From: Palaemon carinicauda
Taxonomy: Eukaryota > Arthropoda > Malacostraca > Decapoda > Palaemonidae
Assembly (NCBI RefSeq): GCF_036898095.1
Contig: NC_090736.1
Location: 10,651,395-10,715,394, forward strand
Direction of reading: 5' to 3'
Length of the DNA: 64,000 nucleotides
This document shows, one piece after another, positions 23,275-35,996 of the stretch (the first letter of the stretch is position 1; each line of letters starts with the position of its first letter). Both the position numbers and the translations under genes were made by a program. The notes under the pieces were generated by a model, which was given only the letters and a program-made list of their open reading frames with translations, had not been told where the DNA came from and made no database searches.

Positions 23275-23392
23275 GACCCAGGCTATGATTGCGGGTGCCA
23301 TAGTACGCTTCAGAATTTTGCCAGAAAAACTCAGTCCTGTGATAAAACCCTTAATGGATAGCATTAAGAAAGAGAAGGTTGATCAATTGCAA
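23275..23392 (+). CDS. BTAF1: BTAF1 exon (HEAT repeats)
   Basis: Encodes TQAMIAGAIVRFRILPEKLS then PVIKPLMDSIKKEKVDQLQ. It matches BTAF1 TFAACAVVSLQQLPEKLNPIIKPLMETIKKEE, one of the best-conserved HEAT repeats. The acceptor is TTTTCAG ending at 23274 and the donor CAA|GTAAGT at 23393. It ends in phase 0. Confidence 0.94.
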
Positions 23393-23588
23393 GTAAGTTT
23401 TGTGTAGAAATTGATATAAAAATTCTTGCAAGAATTTTATATTTTATCCTGCAATAACTTTGCAACAATTAGAGTATAACACTGCTGTAGTTTATTACAT
23501 AAGGTATTGATCTAACTTTAATATGTAGTGTCTGTTCAGCATGGCTTCAGTTTTGTCCTTTTCATAATTTTGCATTTTTTTTTTATAG

Positions 23589-23723
23589 AGGTTAGCGGCA
23601 GAAGATCTAACAAAACTCCTAGAACTATGCATTGAACGAGAAAAGAGTCCGAATGAAAAAGTTCTGAAAAATCTCGCTATATTTCTATGTGTTGACCAAG
23701 AATTTACTCCAAAGGTTATCAAG
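23589..23723 (+). CDS. BTAF1: BTAF1 exon (HEAT repeats)
   Basis: Forty-five codons: RLAAEDLTKLLELCIERE, KSPNEKVLKNLAIFLCVDQE and FTPKVIK. It aligns with BTAF1 YAAQCIAKLLQQC...NSKIIKNLCSSLCVDPYLTP. The acceptor is TTTTTATAG ending at 23588, and the preceding intron is only 196 bp. The donor is ATCAAG|GTAGGT at 23724. Both ends are phase 0. Confidence 0.93.
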
Positions 23724-25779
23724 GTAGGTTTTATGGGTTTTATTGTGATGTGCAGTTTAAAAGGACTTATTAAATGTAGGGTTTTCATTATAACTAAATA
23801 ATTTGTCACTAATTGCTGCGTGATTTAGCGGGCATCCAGTCATCCCTATTTTTTACTTTTTGATGATCCCACCCAATCTTCAACTCTTTCTTCATAGTTC
23901 TTTTTTACAACTAACTTTTTTTTAACTACTGTATCTGCACGGCTGCCCTATACAGTATTCATTTCATTGATTGATTGATTTGAGGTTTTCTGGCATCCTG
24001 ACATCTAAGGTAATTGACGCCGATATATTCTTTTCATTGTTGTTAGGACTATCCTAGCTGTATCCCTAGATAGAAAAGTAGAATGCTGCAATCCCAATGG
24101 CCTTGGAAAGAAAAGAGCCCAGTACAGAAAAGAAATGAAGCATAGAATAAAAGATGAAATATGCTAACAAAATTAAATTGATAAGTAATGCATATAATCT
24201 GAAGCTAAAGACTTAGCCCAACCTGTTCAATTAAACTGTATCTGCACCAAGTTTAAATTTCTTAAGTTTTACCGATTCAACCATTTGATTGGAAACATCA
24301 TTTCCTAATTTGGTCATATTTAAAATAAAACTTCCAGAATACCCTACTGTTTAGTGTCGAGATCTATTGAAGAAAATGCAAGATTGATAGAATTAACTTC
24401 ATACCTAATACAGTATTTTGTTCTGGCTGGTTTGGTCTTGGAAGATCTGATTACAAAGAAATTTTAGAAAAATCTTGTACAGCATGCACAATGAGCTACA
24501 TGAACAATGGGGCAAAAGATTAATATCCAGGTCATGTTTTTGTTCAACCATTCAAGATAAGAGTCAGCTATTAAAGACCAGATAGGAAAACAATAATCAA
24601 ATCCTGACAAAAAAATCTTAGGATAGATTGGTGTCTTCACCTAGAATTTTAAGTGAGCTGCATCTAGTGAAAGAAATATTGTCAATGGAAGGGGCTAAGA
24701 GTATTTGTGGAGGTTGCCCTATTCTAAACTTACTTTCATACTAAAAGCTTTGTGAAGCGTTCAACTTTACCCCTAATAGTTTTCACCAGCCACAAATGTT
24801 GGTTATATGTTAAGAGATTCTGTAACCACAAGCATACATTCAGGTGATGCGATTGACATAAAGTAGCATCATATGTATGAGCAACAAGCTTTTTTTCAAA
24901 GGCCAAATCACATATGTATCATGCAGATATCATATAAAAAGTGAAATGTTAAGAAAACCCCCCCAACAGAACAACAGTGGAATTAATATACCCTAAGGAA
25001 TCTGTACAGGTCACATTTGCGTAGTTATTATGGTGCCCACCATCTACTCAGCAATATATTGGTTGAAAATTTTAGCTGTAAGCAAAGAACATGTCTTAGC
25101 TAATGCCAACAGCCAGTCATTAATCCTTCATTAAACACATTTGATATTTTCATTACTAATGTGATCTTACCATTGAATACTAATGAATAGGGTTTATTTC
25201 TTTAAACTAAAACTATTTGTTTTCATTATCATACCAAGATGTTTTCCCACGTTATAAAACTAGTCTCCCTAATTAAATAAATCTTGGTATGCAATGCAAT
25301 TCTATATGAATATACTTTATGAGCAAACCCATAGTCTGATTTACCTTCTTCATTATTTCAGAAAATTTGTTTTGAGATTATCATTTCCTATATTTGTGAC
25401 AAGATATCTAAATGCAGCACCACCATTGATAGGTTAACTTCCCAGTGTTATACCTTTTACTCCGGCATGTAGCTTTCTCATAACTTCTGAATTAGCAACA
25501 TTCATTTAAAGACTACCACCACTTGCCATTTGTTTCAGCCTGTTAACTAATGTTTCCAATTTTTTGTACACTTTTATTTGGCAATACTACATCAAGTGCA
25601 AAATCATTTTCTTCAATGCCATCCTCAATCCACTCAATTCCCTCTCTCTTTTTTTTTCCAAGTGTCAAACACATTTCAAAATCCAATAGCAGTTTAAAAC
25701 GAAGAGAAAATAATACATTCCATGCTATTCAGAAGACATCTGACCTTTTGACACCCAGATGGCACTTGCTACTTTAATG

Positions 25780-25965
25780 TATTGTTTTTATTGTGGACGC
25801 AACTGTAACCTCTCAGAATCTTCCTACGCATTTGACTGTTGACACTGTCAAAAGCTTTGTCAATATTTATGATAGCCATACAAAGAGGTTTGCGGAATTC
25901 AGAATGCATTGTTCCTCGGCCCAAGAGTTTGATCATTTTAGCCAGTAGCAGTTGGTCTGTCATTG
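25780..25965 (-). mobile_element. LINE reverse transcriptase fragment
   Basis: Minus-strand translation gives KPLCMAIINIDKAFDSVNSQ, the RT domain 1 motif found in RTE-type LINEs, and upstream TDQLLLAKMIKLLGRG. The fragment is about 60 codons with no flanking LINE sequence identified. It resembles 19600-19736 but is a different copy. Confidence 0.65.
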
Positions 25966-26214
25966 CTGGTGGGCTGTAGATCTCCTTGTCCTAGCTTTGC
26001 CAGGCAAATTACAGTAGTGATTAATTCATATAAATCCTTTTGTACAAATGAATGATAAATGCTTAGGTATGCCATTCAATATTTTTTACTTTTTTCTGTT
26101 ATTTTCTAACACAAAATACCAGCTTATTTGATAAATTCAAATTTAGAGTAGACACAGCGCAATAGGACTGGCGTCAGTTCATCTCTTCGCAGCTCCCTGA
26201 GGTATAAGTTTCCT

Positions 26215-26635
26215 CTGTCCCTTGTTAGAACTTGGTTAAACTAGAGGGTCACTCAGTAGAGTGAAGACCTCCGCTGTGGCAGCTTTTTTCTTGACCTTTT
26301 GGTCAAACTTGACCTTGACCTTTGACCTTAACATGTATTAATTGGCATGGATTATCATATACTCAAATATGAACCAAGTTTGAAGTCTGTGACAGCAATG
26401 TCTAAACTTATGGCTGATTACGTGAATTGGACATTTATCTTGATTGTGACCTTGACCTTCCAAAATTTAATAATTTCTAGCTTTTTACATATCAGTTAAT
26501 CCCTGGAAGTTTCATTACTCTACGATTAAAATTGTTGCCAGGAAGCTGTTCACAAACAAACTCACACACAAACAAACAAAACCACAAACGGGTGGAAACA
26601 TAACCTCCTTCCAATTTCGTTGGTGGAGGTAATAA
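26215..26635. repeat. Dispersed repeat with nuclear-receptor-like half-sites
   Basis: The unit contains GTCACTCAGTAGAGTGAAGA and CCTCCGC on the left, a block of repeated TGACCTT units (26310-26328 and 26447-26459), and an end reading GGTGGAAACATAACCTCCTT then CGTTGGTGGAGGTAATAA. I recognise this layout as a repeat widespread in marine invertebrates, but I cannot assign a class. It has no coding capacity. The TGACCTT blocks are discussed as a finding. Confidence 0.55.
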
Positions 26636-26987
26636 ATGGTGCATTATATCCGCGATTCGTTATTACTAGTCATTTTTAGCCCTTGTGTAATAACCGATAT
26701 ATAATATAATAGAACTCAATACATACAAGGCCATAAATCTTTAATTGATCTCTCAGTTATCATTATTTAATTGCTACTCAAAGTTTTGCTTTGCCACAAA
26801 GTTAGATACAAATTCTGTAAAGCTATTGAGGTCAAGTCTTCAGATTACCAGAACCAATGAAGCTATCTTACTCGCATCTTAGCAACAAAAGCTAGTAGAA
26901 ATGCCATCTTATTTGTGGAATCCAGCAGAGAAGCCACCTGCAAACCTCCATCATGAGGCTCAATACTACACAGTATTCTAGAAGTTT

Positions 26988-27345
26988 TGTTCCAGCTGTG
27001 GCCAAGTTGTGGAATGATCTTCCTAATCGGGTACAGTAGTTGAATCGGTAGAACTTCAAAAATTCAAACTCACAGCACATTTTTTTATATTGAACAAGCT
27101 GACGTAAGCCTTTATATAGTTTATATATGAAATATCTGTTTTGCTGCTGTTACTGTTTTTAAAATATTTTAATTATTAATTTTTTCTTAGACAGTATTGT
27201 ATATTTATTTCCTTATTTCCTTTGCTCACTGGGCTATTTTTTCCTTATAATCCCCCTGGGATTATAGCATCTGGCTTTTCCAACTAGGGTTGTAGCTTAA
27301 CTAATATTAATAATAGAAATAATAATAATGATGATAATGGAGAGT
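26988..27345 (+). mobile_element. 5'-truncated LINE 3' end (family 1 tail)
   Basis: A second copy of the tail at 22320. It shares TTCCAGCTGT, TTGTGGAATGATCTTCCTAA, then AGTTTATATATGA and CTTTTCCAACTAGGGTTGTA, and ends in (TAATAATA)-type repeats. It differs by a 5-bp ACAGT insertion in TCGGGTACAGTAGTTGAA, which breaks the old frame. Confidence 0.78.
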
Positions 27346-29299
27346 TCCTTAAAACTAGAAGAGATATCTAAGTTGTGTTAAATGACGTCCAACATGCTAT
27401 TTTCATACAAATTCCTCTAAAACATCGCTGAAGAACCCATGTCTAATCCATGAAATTTAAAGACCTGAGAAAGGGCATCTTAAGCCTTTTGTGGCTGAGA
27501 TTGAGATCTGTATATGATACCGTAGTGATTGGATTCATGCCCCTTTCCTCTTAAGAACTACAGAACTGGTTCCACTTTGTTGGTAGAGATTGAATATTGA
27601 AGCTTTATGTGGCTATAGTGGGGTCGCTTGCTTTATATTTATGTAGTCAAATGAAGAATATTACATCAGCAGGTGGTATATTTCTACATTTTAATGACCC
27701 ATTCCTGCTTACTGAGTATGACTTGTTCATATTAGTCTTGAGTTCTTTGCTAATTCATCTGCCCTAGAAGCTTCCTATGGATTTTGCAAGTTATAATGAC
27801 ATCTCTAGGGCATTTTCCAGCTAGAACAATCCCCCCTAAATTGTTATTTAATTATCTGTAATTTATGGAGTTGGGGTGAAATAAGGCTCGCAGCTTTTTC
27901 CAAACTACAGTACAGTACTTGAAAAGTAAGGTAAGTGATTGCTGTATTCATGTTGGTCGAAGTGGCACATGGTTAGATCTGTTACTGCTCTTCTATATTG
28001 CGTATGAGACACTTATTGACGTTGAATATGAGCTACTGTACATATAAGTGATGGATTTGTATGAAAAATTTAATTTTGTTCTGAAAAGAAAAGATTATTC
28101 AAACAACCCCAGTGCAGTACTTATTGTGAGTAATGGTTTCAAGAAACACGGTAACTAACATTAGTCTTGATACTTTGTCTTTCAGTTTCTGCTGGTTAAA
28201 CAGAAGTTCAAGTGCAATAAAACCAGCATCTAAATTGCTACAAAAGTATGTGGGTTGCCTTCAATACTGGAAATGTAAGCATTGTATCTCAACTATTTGC
28301 TCTTTTAGAAAAACTAAATATCACCTTAGATCCATAAGTGGTGAAAACTATGCTGATATTTATAGTTCCCAGATTTTTCCAAATTTGTGGAAAATTACAC
28401 TTCTATCATCTTTAGTACACTATATTTGAAATACAGAGAAATAGCCTGATACAAAATCTATTTTCCCAGTGCGGCATATATAAAAGAAAAGAATACAAAG
28501 TTTATATATTTAGTGGAACTTATGTGTAAGAGCAGAAGACAAAATACTTTAATTTTTGTGGAACACTTATTCAGAAAACTAATTTATGAAAAATGAAACG
28601 AATAAAGTTAACATTTAAAAAAAAAAAAATCACAATTAAGAATCGCCTGTTAACTTCATGACAGCAGTGAACACCACACAAATAATGACTAGTAGCTGCA
28701 GGATACTCTACCATCCACCCTTGGATGCTTAGTACCACCAACTGACAGAAATATTTAGGGTGATTTCACATATACAAAAATTTCTATTTATAAGTTATAT
28801 GTTTATGATATAACCGGTTTATTTTCTAGAGTATTTCCATATTTTCACTCTTATTTCCATTCATCTGGTCTTATATCTGAATGCCACTAGACATGTTATG
28901 TAAAAATTCATAATCTTAGTAAAAGATAATATACTAAGGAGATGCACCGAATGAAGAAAATTACTTTAAACATCATGTGAGTGCATATAGTGTGTCAGTA
29001 AGTGTAAAAAAAGTTTTATTCCAGGAAAAAAAACTTTATCCTCATTAAAATATCGAACCCTTGGGACTTGCATAGACGCAAAAGGGATTTGCAACCATGA
29101 CTGTCAGTGATGACTTGAAAGTTTTCAAAAGGGTTTGGTATACCAAGTAAAGTGGACTTGAAATAGTACTTTTTATGAAGTGTTTTCTTGATTTTTCCTT
29201 CACTGAATGTGTTTTTATGGACTAAATATACTGGTTGTGTTGTTTATGTCAATAACCCATGATGCACTTGCCTTGTTAGCCCCACCCAATTGAAGGTTT

Positions 29300-31000
29300 T
29301 TCTAGGTACATATCTATCCTTTAACCTTCCAGCAAGAAGACTCCAATGAGGAGGAAATGGTTATCCTTTGGGAAAGGAAAGGCAGAATTCAACAATGAAG
29401 TCTCCTTTTAACAAAGGCAAAATGAATCTAGCACCTTATTCCCTTGTTGATTTCTCTGGCCTGTTGGCTTTTGTGCCTAAAAATTCTGGAGATAATGACA
29501 ACAATTAGGAGTGGAGCTTTGTGCCGTGAAATACCTTCTGTTTCAATATACATTCCCCTTACTTTTGTCACAGTTATGAGACTTTAATGTATAAAATTAC
29601 AACTCCAAGACATCATAGGCTGTGAGTACTTAAGGTGTGGTCTTTGTGATTGCAGAATGCATTGAAGAAGTACGTAAGAGTTTTCTTTAGGATATGGTGG
29701 CCAAATAATCAAAATAATCATCCTCAGCTGTTTGAACAAGTTCATGTAGAAAACTTTTTTTTAGGGGACTATAGCTTTTGTTAATCATTCCATTAGGAAA
29801 GGGAACTTGAGGACCACTATGGGATTTTTACATCCATTTCACTGTTCAATCAACATTGAGGAATTAAATTTTTTCATTTGTTTTGGCAACCAGCGTGGTA
29901 ATGTTACTAGGCGTAAAGTGTATCTGGATAACTGGTTGTTGATGGCATTATTGTCAATTGACCTTTAATGACTTCTTGCCCTTTTTGTTTTAAGAAAGGT
30001 CAATGATTGGACTTCACATCATTGGCATCAGTAAGAGCCATATATTCTTTTATAGACATAAAAGGCAGAAGCCATTTTAGTTTATTTGACTCAAGACAAG
30101 ATAAGAGTTTGCCATCCTTGATCCACCACTTGCCTCATTTAATGGCCTTTCATCTTTGAGGATCTAACAAAACTTACCCATCCAGCATATTTCACGAGGA
30201 TATTTCTCAAAAGTTTCTATCTCCTAATGGGGAACTTTTCCAGATATCAAATAGTTGTACTAAGATATCACAAGTGCTGTTTCTTCCAGATTAAGTCTCG
30301 CCCTAACTGGAGACAGTTTTTTCCTAGCATTTGTCATCTGTGTTAAGTCAGTGAATTAGTTGTTTTTATGAAATCCAGGCAGTCAGGACCATTGCAAAGG
30401 AATCTTAACCATCCTTTCTCTTGCTTCATTCAACTTTCGAGAGATGAATCATTTTTTTCTGTCCAGACAGAACCCTTTGTTAATACCTGTACCTGAGGTG
30501 AAGCTGTCTCTTTGAGAGAAGATCTCCAGACTTTGACTTTACAGGTCAGTGGAAGAAACAGATCATGAGAACAGTTTCTTAATGTCTTGAAAGAAGAGTT
30601 TTAATCTACAAGATCAGTCCTCGCTACTAGTGAAATGTAGATTCCACCTGTACAGGACTTTTTAAATATGTCTCAAGGGAATGTTGTATCTTCACTTTCT
30701 TACATGCCATTCCCTAAGTGCTTTACTTGATCCTACTCGTCTAAATACCGACTGCGATATTCATTAGTTTGGTCCCTCCAAATGAATTTCAATTGAAGCA
30801 TACAGGGTAGGAGATGGGCAAGCCCTGCAGATCTTGTTTACACATATCTATACTACACAATTTTCGAGATAGGGAATTAATAGGTATCCAAGTCTCCAGG
30901 AAGTTCATTCACTCTGCTGCCGCTGATGTTCTGTCAGTTGGACTAAAGAGTTTTTTCTGTAGACTCATTATTAAATAAAGAAAGCTTATTTTGTTTTAAA
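29300..31000 (+). pseudogene. Probable ancient DIRS-like remnant
   Basis: This region is less AT-rich than the surrounding intron and in several frames gives fragments resembling DIRS proteins, interrupted by many stops. The clearest is RKVYLDNWLLMA at about 29911-29946, matching the VYLDDWLLWA catalytic box of DIRS reverse transcriptase with Asp changed to Asn. Nearby KLTHPAYFTRIFLKSF fits the sequence after the RT core. The identification rests on short motifs and no termini were found. Confidence 0.35.
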
Positions 31001-31204
31001 GTTTATGAAGAAATGCATAATCCAATGAAATTCAGTTACTTTATGTAGTAAAGTGAAATACATGTATTATGTATCAGGATTTAAAGTCTCCATTGAAACT
31101 AAGAAATTGTTATCGTAATATTTTTTGAAATAAAGGATATTTGTGTTGTGATAATTTGGTATTTTGGTAAATTATTTATTTTTTTTTTCTATTTTTTTTT
31201 ACAG

Positions 31205-31270
31205 GAAACTCCCAACACTACAGTTGAAGACAAGGAGTATGGAATTTTAAGCCTGACATCACAAATAAAA
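31205..31270 (+). CDS. BTAF1: BTAF1 exon (short linker exon)
   Basis: Twenty-two codons, ETPNTTVEDKEYGILSLTSQ then IK. It corresponds to the variable BTAF1 stretch before GIITLYRHQ, and GILSL is the conserved part. The acceptor is TTTTTACAG ending at 31204 and the donor AAA|GTATGT at 31271. Phase 0 on both sides. A 14-kb intron follows. Confidence 0.83.
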
Positions 31271-31993
31271 GTATGTACCGGTAACTTTTTTTCGTTATCA
31301 TTCATTAATGATATTCACTTAATGAATTTTTAGCTTACTATGTTAATATGTTTCTTGTGTGGGTGCTATTCAGTTCTTTGTTGATAGTGATGGAGTGAAT
31401 AGTTATTGCAATTTTTTATATGAGTAATGCTCGACGTATGACCAAGATAGGAACCGACAGGTGTAACATAACTCTATCTGGACGTATATCGAACTTAAAA
31501 ACTAAAGTTTCCATCGTTATTATGCTGTGTCATGATACTGTAATCATCTTGGTCATATTTCATTAGTAATTTATTGCTGTGTATAATTATTTGATTTTGT
31601 TAGTTACTGTAATGGGATATCATATACTTTATTAAAGTATTTTTTTATCTATTTTTCTATTTTGGAAGCATTTTAACAATCAATAATTACTGACTTCTTT
31701 TTGTTTACCTTTGCTTGTGATCAGGTGATCTTAAGATCCCGCTACCATATCGAGAGAATACGAATAACAAGGTGTATCGTTTATATAATTTCTTAGCTTA
31801 TTCAAAATATCATCATGATTAATATTACACCAGCACCAATATGTTATAAGATATTGGAATTTTCATACAGTTCATGTATAGCCCTTAATATTAGTTATCA
31901 TTTGAATATATTTGTGTATGGGTAGTTAATTTTTAAAGCTTCATATATCTCTCTCTATAAGTAATTTAAATTTTATTATTCTTATTTTATATA
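31271..31993. other. BTAF1 intron, AT-rich, no gene seen
   Basis: Start of the 14-kb intron. I see no element or open frame of note. The DIRS B sequence begins abruptly at about 31994. Confidence 0.5.
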
Positions 31994-32369
31994 CTGGAGC
32001 TTCAGCTCCCACAACCAGAAAAGTTCCCCCTCCTTAATAGGCCTAACCCCCACTCTCAGGGTGCACTAACCTGACTTCACCTGTTTTACCCACAATGCAT
32101 TAAGGAGGAGGCCCCAAGAAGAGCGTGAAGGGTGTCGCCTTGGCGTGGTCAGAGACAAAGGGAGCCGTTAGATCTAACAACGTGTTAAGGTTGTTGCCCC
32201 TCCTGGAGGCAAAGCACAGGTGTTTCTACTCTTCAGAAGTTCCATCAGGGTCCCTGGAGAAGCTCGTCCCCAAGCGGAGTCTGAGGGTACGCCCAGTCCA
32301 GTGAGACCTGAAGCGATACGGGTCTACTGTCAAGGCACCCCTCAGCGAGACACCCCCCCATCCCAGTCA

Positions 32370-34250
32370 ACTAGGGAGGCTCTTCAGGGGTGGTTAAACC
32401 TGAGAAATACCCTAGCAGGGGTCTCCCTACTGGATCCTCTTCCAGAGATTCTTCTCTTTACAGATACATCCAAGGAGCGATAGGGGTCACATCTGCCAGA
32501 CAATCGGCTCCTGGCTAATACAGTGGTAACGTGTTCGCCTAGTATTTGCATGGCAGCAGATCAATCCCAGCCTAGGACTGTGAGTTTAAGCTGTTTACTG
32601 GGGAGGCCACTGCTGTGTTTGGGCATCACAGTGGGAGAGTTTGGCTTGCCCGGTTGACGTTTTGGTCAGCATTTATTCTGATGAAACTGAAACTGAAACC
32701 AGATACCAAAAGGCTCCCCGCATAAACGAGCTAGAACTGGTAGCAGTTCAGAGGCCCCTTCTCGAGTAGGGGAGTTCGTTGGAGGGAAGGAGAGTGGCCC
32801 TGATGTGCGACAACGCTGCCGTTGTATCCACGACCTGACAGCAGAGATCCTGTCCTGGGATGATCATACGACATAGGATCAATTCTATAGTGTTTTTGTT
32901 GTGTTCAAGTCCAAAACTCGGAACGAGTTCAATGGTTGAGTGTCATCCTCGGAGTGGGAAGCAGTTCTGGGGTTATTGACTTTATGCTGGGAATTGAAGA
33001 ATGTACCCTCAGGGGGTCAACCTCGAGTGGAGGAAGACGTCACAGGTTGAGTAGCTCATTACCAATCCTCCATTGGGTCTTATGATTTCCTTATAAAATA
33101 CCCCTTCAGGGAATAAATCCGAGGACAATACCATCTTCCCTGAGGGATAGGTACATTCCGGGGAAGAGGAATGTGGTCGCAGGCGGACTTAGCAGGAAAG
33201 GGCAAGGGCTGGGGACCGAATGGTCTCTGCACCCGTTGATGGTGAAGGCAGTGTTTGAGAAGTGGGGATCCCCCTGCCTAGATTTGTTTGCTACCAAACT
33301 GAATGTGGAGTTTCTGGTCTTCAGTTTCCCAACACCTGGCCCGGCAGCGGTAGTGGAAGACATGTTCCAACACCCGTGGGATGGGCTAGACATGTATGCT
33401 TTCCCCCACCCTTCAGACTACTCCATCAGACCATCAAAAGGCTCAGAAGGACAAGGCATGCGAGAATGACGCTGGTAGCTCCGTGGGGCCTTGAGAAGGA
33501 ACGGTTCCCGGACCTTCTGGAGTTAGCTGTAGAGCCTCTGTGGCCCCTTCCACTAAGGCAAGATCTGCTAAGGCAACCGCATTTCCTGAGGTTGCACGAA
33601 GGACTCCGAAGACTCTCTCTTCATGCAAGGAGACTAAACAGTGTCTGCTAAGGAGGGAGTGCTACTCCAGGAGGACTGCCGCACTGGTGATGGGTAACTG
33701 TAGAGAGTCCTTGAAGGTCATATACCAAGCGAAGTGGGCAACCTTTGGGAAGTGGTGTGCCTGGAGAGATATCAAGCCTGTCAAGGCTTCGATCCTCATC
33801 ATAGCAGACTTCCTAGTCCATCTACAGCTTGACCTGAGTAAGTCTTCCTCCTCAAAGGGCTGAACCTGGGATCCTCCAAGCCGTTCTCAGTGCTCATAAG
33901 AGTTTCCGAGCCCCCACGTAGGACATTGTCAAGGTGCTCTACTCGCTGAAGATGATGCCCCTTGAGCCCCGGAGGCAGTGGGCGAGCTCCAGAGTCCCTC
34001 AGCAGACAGCTCACGTTTATGGGTGAAGGGAGCTGGTGTTCAGGCTCGTCCCCTCCTTCATAATCAAAACACACCCGCTCTGTCCCCCGCCATACCCAGA
34101 ACAAGTGACCCGGAAGACTTGCTGTTGTGTCCGGTCCGAGTGGTGCGTATCTCGTTAGGACCTCCAATCTCCACCCAACCATTAGGAACCTGCTCATGAC
34201 TGTTGGGAAGGTAAAGAAGTTGGTCGCTAAGATTTTATCTCCTGACAAGG
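32370..34250 (+). pseudogene. DIRS B RNase H / MT-like / recombinase remnants
   Basis: Pieces in order are TREALQGWLNLRNTLAG and EILLFTDTSKE (RT end and RNase H first Asp, to about 32480), a SINE insertion, then NVVAGGLSRKGQG, CLDLFATKLNVEFLVFS and QHPWDGLDMYAFP (MT-like domain, 33170-33410). LKVIYQAKWATFGKWC and ILIIADFLVHLQ (33712-33830) are the core-binding part of the tyrosine recombinase. The catalytic domain after 33860 is scrambled by frameshifts. No function is possible. Confidence 0.8.
32508..32700 (+). mobile_element. tRNA-related SINE inside DIRS B
   Basis: The head CTGGCTAATACAGTGGTAAC resembles a pol III box A region and AGATCAATCCCAGCC resembles box B, about 45 bp apart. The body follows, ending in repeated CTGAAA units. 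It interrupts the RNase H coding region. The tRNA head does not fold into an intact tRNA, so it is not called as a tRNA gene. Confidence 0.6.
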
Positions 34251-35068
34251 ATAAATGATTCGTAGGGCATACTCGGCAAAAGGTGAGCCCTCCCCTAGAC
34301 CCATTGAGCCGCTCGACATCCTTGGCATTGGCCCTTCACTGGCCTACGAGAAGAACAGGGCAGTCGGCCAGTGATGAGAGCGCGAGTGCGTAAGGGCCAA
34401 TCGACCTTGACGGTAAACTACCTAAAAGGCTGTTCCCTCAAGTCCCAGGAAGGGTTCAAGCTCGAGCCAGCCGGGTTCGCTCAACAAAGGATCTGACAGT
34501 GTTGTGTGTATTGTATTGCATACAGTACTTCATGCTGAACGGTTAGAAGTAGAGTGTCTCAAATCCCTTTCCCCTCCACCCCTCCTTATTTCGGCTGTAT
34601 TTTTAGTACTTTAATGGGTTAGTTATTTTCCAGATAGGCCTGCCCCCTCTCTCCTTGACCTCCTGGGTCTCATTCCCCCTCCTCCTAACTCTGAGTCCCC
34701 TAAAAAGTAGTTTACGCTAAGTCTCGTGTCAGAACAAATAACAATTTATAGGAAAATTGTATTTTTCCTAACATACCGCAAACCACTCTGTTTACTGGCC
34801 ACCCATCCTTCCCCACGGAAGTGCCTCCCGGTAGGAGTCAAGATTGGAAGTTTCTTTAGATTGGAATGCCGACCTTTTCTCTGAACACTCTCTTCCCAGG
34901 GCCTCCTTCTTAGTGTGTTGTAGGTAAAACAGGTCGGGTTAGTGCACCGTGAGGGGGGGGGGTGTTAGGCCTATTTGTGGGGTTTCTGTTCGTGGGAGCT
35001 GAAGTTCCAGGTTATCTCGTAAAGAGTGGTTTGCGGTAAGTATATTAGGAAAAATACAATTTTCATAG

Positions 35069-35996
35069 AAATTGTAATATTTTTCAAGTGCAATTCTTTT
35101 TAAAGGATATCATGATGTAATATGATAGTGTACTCGACATCAGTTTCCCCTATCAGAATTAAACATTACCTCAAACAGAAAATTAATTTTGTTTTTACAG
35201 CCAGTTGGCTCGTTAAAGTTAAGAGTCATTGTCAGTGGCAAGCACTTTTTTTTTTTACTGTGGTGTTTTGTTCAACATGCAACCAAATTGATATTCTGTG
35301 GGGTAATGAGGCTAGAAATGACAACAAAGACAGTGAAGTATGAAACTGGTTTAGGTAAATAACTGGGAAAGAAATGCTGTATATTCCCGCTTATCATACA
35401 ATGTTTTAAGACTTAATTTTGAAGCTAAATTTAAGGATTTGAAGTGAGTGTATTCACTGCTGGGTCATGCTATACTCTTGACCAAGCTCTACATCCATTT
35501 ACTTAAGTAAAAAAAGTACAGCTTTATTGAAAATAAACAGGATTTTGATAAAATTGATGTTTCACTTAATTGTATAAAATAATAACACATTAGTAAAGTA
35601 TTATGAAATAAAAACACAGTGAATATGCATCCTTTCCATTCCTTACATTTTGTAATTTGATCAAAACTACAGTTTATGTTATCCAAATCAGCTGATTAAA
35701 GCAAACTGAGGAAATATTTTTTTGCTTGCTAAAACTAACCATTATTGCTTGAACTACCATTTTTATTTCAACCTACAAAGTTGTATAGTTTTTAATAGAA
35801 TACTGTTCTTTCATATTTCATTTACTGTGAGTTTGTCATTTAGAAATTTAGCCATGTTGCAGATGCACAATAATCTATACAGTAGTCTTTAGTTTGGCAG
35901 TACTGTACTTGATTGCAAAGCTTAGGAAATTATTGATTAGGTTTTGTGCAATTTTATTTAACCAAATACAACATTTTGCACTTGCTAAAAACTCTT
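35069..35996. other. BTAF1 intron between two DIRS elements
   Basis: AT-rich host sequence of about 0.9 kb. A short frame at 35122-35343 has no recognised domain. I see no repeat or gene. Confidence 0.5.

Larger units (their letters stand above)
23724..31204. other. BTAF1 intron (7.5 kb) with several repeat remnants
   Basis: Elements with support are a family 1 end at about 24040-24170 (minus orientation, AGAAAAGTAGAATGCTGCAA), a LINE RT fragment at 25780-25965, a dispersed repeat at about 26215-26635, a LINE tail at 26988-27345 and a probable ancient DIRS copy at about 29300-31000. The stretches 24170-25770 and 27350-29300 show nothing I recognise. A frame at 28133-28429 has no domain. The intron ends in TTTTTTTTTACAG at 31192-31204. 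Confidence 0.5.
31994..35068 (+). mobile_element. DIRS1-like retrotransposon B, internally deleted
   Basis: About 3.1 kb. The left inverted repeat (31994-32120; CTTCAGCTCCCAC, ATAGGCCTAAC, GTGCACTAACC) matches the reverse complement of 34895-35010. Beyond it, a right end and an ICR (about 34740-34800 versus 35020-35068, sharing ACCGCAAACCACTCT) are visible. The outermost left end is missing. Gag and most RT are gone. What remains is RNase H from about 32380, the methyltransferase-like domain (33170-33540) and part of a recombinase (33540-34250), all broken. GC content is clearly higher than the host intron. Confidence 0.82.

Noticed and set aside
28133..28429. 98-codon plus-strand frame in the 7.5-kb intron
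   Set aside because: No recognisable domain, no matching splice context with BTAF1, and AT-rich composition typical of chance frames.
33799..34248. Minus-strand 149-codon frame in DIRS B
   Set aside because: It is antisense to the decayed recombinase region of DIRS B.
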